Positions 13,920-15,625 of a stretch of DNA of 15,625 bases are shown piece after piece. The stretch is from JARRON01 sp037383845. GTDB lineage: Bacteria > Pseudomonadota > Gammaproteobacteria > Steroidobacterales > XN24. Position 1 is the first letter of the stretch; every line of letters begins with the position of its first letter. The notes below the pieces were generated by a model. That model ran no database searches. It saw only the letters and a list, made by a program, of their open reading frames with translations, and was not told the origin of the DNA. Location: assembly GCA_037383845.1 (NCBI GenBank), contig JARRON010000052.1:1-15625 (forward strand), in the 5' to 3' direction. The translations under genes and the position numbers were made by a program.

Positions 13920-14822
13920 ATGCGTGTCTTATTTCTTGTTCCCGTGTGTTTCCTGGTTGCCTGCGGCGGCGGTGGCTCCGCGCCGACCAGCGATTTTCCG
14001 CCGCCTTCTGGTTCTGTCATCCGCGATATCCGCTGCGAGGAAGACGCGTTAGCGGGCGCGCCCTTCGGGGGGCTCTTTTCTGGTGAAATAGTGGGTGTCG
14101 AGGGAAGCGGCTGGGCAACAGCGCTCCTGACGGAAGACGGCTATTTCCGGCTCCACATCGAGGACAGTCTCGGGGACGAAGCGCCGGAGCTTCAGTTCAT
14201 CGGCAGGTACCGGCCAACAACCGACAATCCTTGGGCATGGGGCGAGTTTCGTCCCCAGAACTGCTCCGACGCGGATCCCTTCTGCTTTGCCGCCGAGGGG
14301 CAGTTTGAACTGACTTCAAAGTGCCGAAGTGAACTGAAGGGAACGCTCGTCGCCTATCCCGAGGGGCGCCCATTCGCCGCAGGCTGGGAGATGCTCAATT
14401 TCACGCTCGAAGCGCGGGTTGCCGGCGCCTACGACACGCCGGCGACCCTCGCTTTCTCGGAGGGCGTCTACGGCGGCAGCTACCCATACAGCATCGGCGC
14501 GGGGCCTTCGGATATCGTGCTTACGGTGGATACGGCCGGAGCCGTGTTCTTCCAGAGCCCGGCCTCCGGGTGCGTCGGTAACGGCACCCTGAACCCGCAT
14601 CTTGACGGCGCGTACAACGTTTACGACGTCGAGATCACTATCGCGAACTGCGCGGCGGCTTCTTCGCACCTCAACGGCGCATTCACCGGGCTGGGCACCA
14701 GGCCGTTCAGTGCTGACACGGCCTTTCCTGCGGATGCGCTGCTGCTTTGGTTGTCGACGCCAGATACGGTGTTTGAGCAAGGATCCGACCCGGCGATGAC
14801 CCTATGGCTTGACCGACTGTAA
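13920..14822 (+). CDS. Beta-rich lipoprotein of unknown function
   Basis: Predicted exported lipoprotein, 300 residues. A very short signal peptide (MRVLFLVPVCFLVAC) ends in the lipobox LVAC with lipidated Cys15, followed by GGGG. No named domain is recognised. The mature part is rich in Gly, aromatics and alternating hydrophobics, as in beta-sandwich proteins, and has six further cysteines: RCEED, QNC, PFC, KCRSE, SGC and IANC. These could make three disulfides. The C-terminal half shows the pattern SGCVGNGTLNP...YNVYDVEITIANC...LNGAFTGLG, which I recall from other gammaproteobacterial lipoproteins of unknown role. The N-terminal half (LFSGEIVGVEGSG...AWGEFRPQNC) may be a diverged copy. Codon use looks less extreme in GC than in the sugar operon. 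It is probably monocistronic and ends before a strong hairpin. Confidence 0.8.
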   Translation: MRVLFLVPVCFLVACGGGGSAPTSDFPPPSGSVIRDIRCEEDALAGAPFGGLFSGEIVGVEGSGWATALLTEDGYFRLHIEDSLGDEAPELQFIGRYRPTTDNPWAWGEFRPQNCSDADPFCFAAEGQFELTSKCRSELKGTLVAYPEGRPFAAGWEMLNFTLEARVAGAYDTPATLAFSEGVYGGSYPYSIGAGPSDIVLTVDTAGAVFFQSPASGCVGNGTLNPHLDGAYNVYDVEITIANCAAASSHLNGAFTGLGTRPFSADTAFPADALLLWLSTPDTVFEQGSDPAMTLWLDRL

Positions 14823-14858
14823 TAGACGTTCGATTCGCTAGTCGCGAGAGGCACGGCC

Positions 14859-14881
14859 AACCCCGGCCTTCGGCCGGGGTT
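14859..14881. terminator. Strong GC hairpin between convergent genes, likely bidirectional terminator
   Basis: A perfect 10-bp stem, AACCCCGGCC / GGCCGGGGTT, with a 3-nt loop (TTC). It lies 37 bp past the rightward lipoprotein stop and about 190 bp past the stop of the leftward gene that converges on it. The AA/TT ends give only a short U-run on either strand. Bidirectional termination is the simplest reading. Confidence 0.6.
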
Positions 14882-15067
14882 GCTCCCTCGGCGCGGATGT
14901 CCGCTTCCGGCCGTTAACCAGAGTGATGAGCTGGCGCATGCTCCTCGCCCGAGGCGCCCGTGAGAGGCGCCATGAGGTGCGAGGCAGAGCTCCCCGGCAG
15001 GCTCGCCGATGGCTCCCGCAACCATTGCGACCCTCCGGTGGTCGCCGGCGAGGCCAGCTGCTGACGC

Positions 15068-15625
15068 TCAGCCGCCCTCGATGGCGGCCAGCGGGACCTG
15101 GTAGACCTCTCCGTTGTCCAGGGTGACCGTCCACATGTCGCCGTCCAGCCGGGTCTCCACCTCGTGCTTGGTGGCGTTCACGTAGTCGGACATGAAGTTG
15201 ATGGTGAATTGCTGGCCGCCCGGACTGAGCACCGTGATCGAAGCCTCGCCGCCTTCCATGCGCATGACCCCGGCGGGGCAGGTGCCGTAGTCGCCGGCGC
15301 CGGCCGCCCGGCATCGCAGGAGCGTGGTGGCGTCGTACTCCGCCGTGGAAAAGGGCGCCGTGGGGTTGTCGCCGCTTTGCGGTTGCAGGGCCGAGGTGTC
15401 CCAGTACACGAAGACGCTGATGTCTTCGAACCGGAAGATCTGCCCCTCGGTCCCGAGGCCGCTTTGCCTGTACACCGGACGGCCGTCCTGGTCGCGAAAC
15501 GTGCCCGGGGCATCGCCGACAGGCGTGAGGTCGTGGGTGACGCCGTCCGCGCGGTAGATGGTGATGTAGCCCTGCCTCTGGCTGAAGGTACAGGCAACCA
15601 TCTTCTCGATGCGATCCGAGCCCTT
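15068..15625 (-). CDS. Secreted protein of unknown function, 5' end outside window
   Basis: The leftward reading frame is open to the window edge. An ATG at 15601 would give 177 residues, but the upstream codons (KGSDRIEK) continue the same protein character, and the Met falls within what looks like the mature N-terminus. The real start, and probably a signal peptide, therefore lie outside. Visible segments are VACTFSQRQGYITIYRADG, DGRPVYRQSGLG, an aromatic strand SVFVYWDTS, LLRCRAAGAGDYGTCPAG and a C-terminal beta-rich half ending VTLDNGEVYQVPL. Three cysteines (CTF, LRCR and GTC) suggest an exported protein with a disulfide. I recognise no catalytic motif or named family. The final Leu/Val-rich strands could pack as a small beta-sandwich. 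Confidence 0.65.
   Translation of the reverse strand, partial: KGSDRIEKMVACTFSQRQGYITIYRADGVTHDLTPVGDAPGTFRDQDGRPVYRQSGLGTEGQIFRFEDISVFVYWDTSALQPQSGDNPTAPFSTAEYDATTLLRCRAAGAGDYGTCPAGVMRMEGGEASITVLSPGGQQFTINFMSDYVNATKHEVETRLDGDMWTVTLDNGEVYQVPLAAIEGG

Overview
The window is GC-rich, gene-dense DNA with short or overlapping intergenic spacers, many signal peptides and several lipoprotein boxes. This fits a free-living Gram-negative proteobacterium. I lean towards a high-GC gammaproteobacterium, from the style of the secreted proteins, but no marker gene settles the taxonomy. No rRNA, tRNA, CRISPR array, transposase or phage gene was recognised.

Left part (1-4498). A PQQ-type sugar dehydrogenase lipoprotein (+, cut at its 5' end by the window edge) is followed by a hairpin-rich gap. 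Next come a secreted GDSL/SGNH esterase (-), a second gap with no recognisable gene, and an APC-family amino-acid permease (-).

Centre (4599-11963). This is a compact alpha-glucoside/trehalose locus. A beta-phosphoglucomutase-type HAD enzyme points left. Across a 212-bp divergent control region, a tightly overlapping run points right: trehalose-6-phosphate phosphatase (otsB), a GH65 glycoside phosphorylase, a ThuE-like solute-binding lipoprotein and two MalF/MalG-type ABC permeases. The obvious catabolic reading is import of trehalose or a related disaccharide, phosphorolysis to beta-glucose-1-phosphate plus glucose, then conversion to glucose-6-phosphate. OtsB does not fit that reading. Its coupling to GH65 leaves room for a route through trehalose-6-phosphate, possibly running in the synthetic direction. 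No ABC ATPase, OtsA or regulator lies in the window.

Right part (12017-15625). A tandem PRC-barrel protein (-), an unnamed small membrane protein (-), a cysteine-containing beta-rich lipoprotein (+) and a partial secreted protein (-, cut by the window end) follow. A strong GC hairpin separates the last two, which converge. The most interesting items are the OtsB/GH65/beta-PGM combination, the unresolved start of the first permease, and a two-turn direct repeat in the divergent control region.
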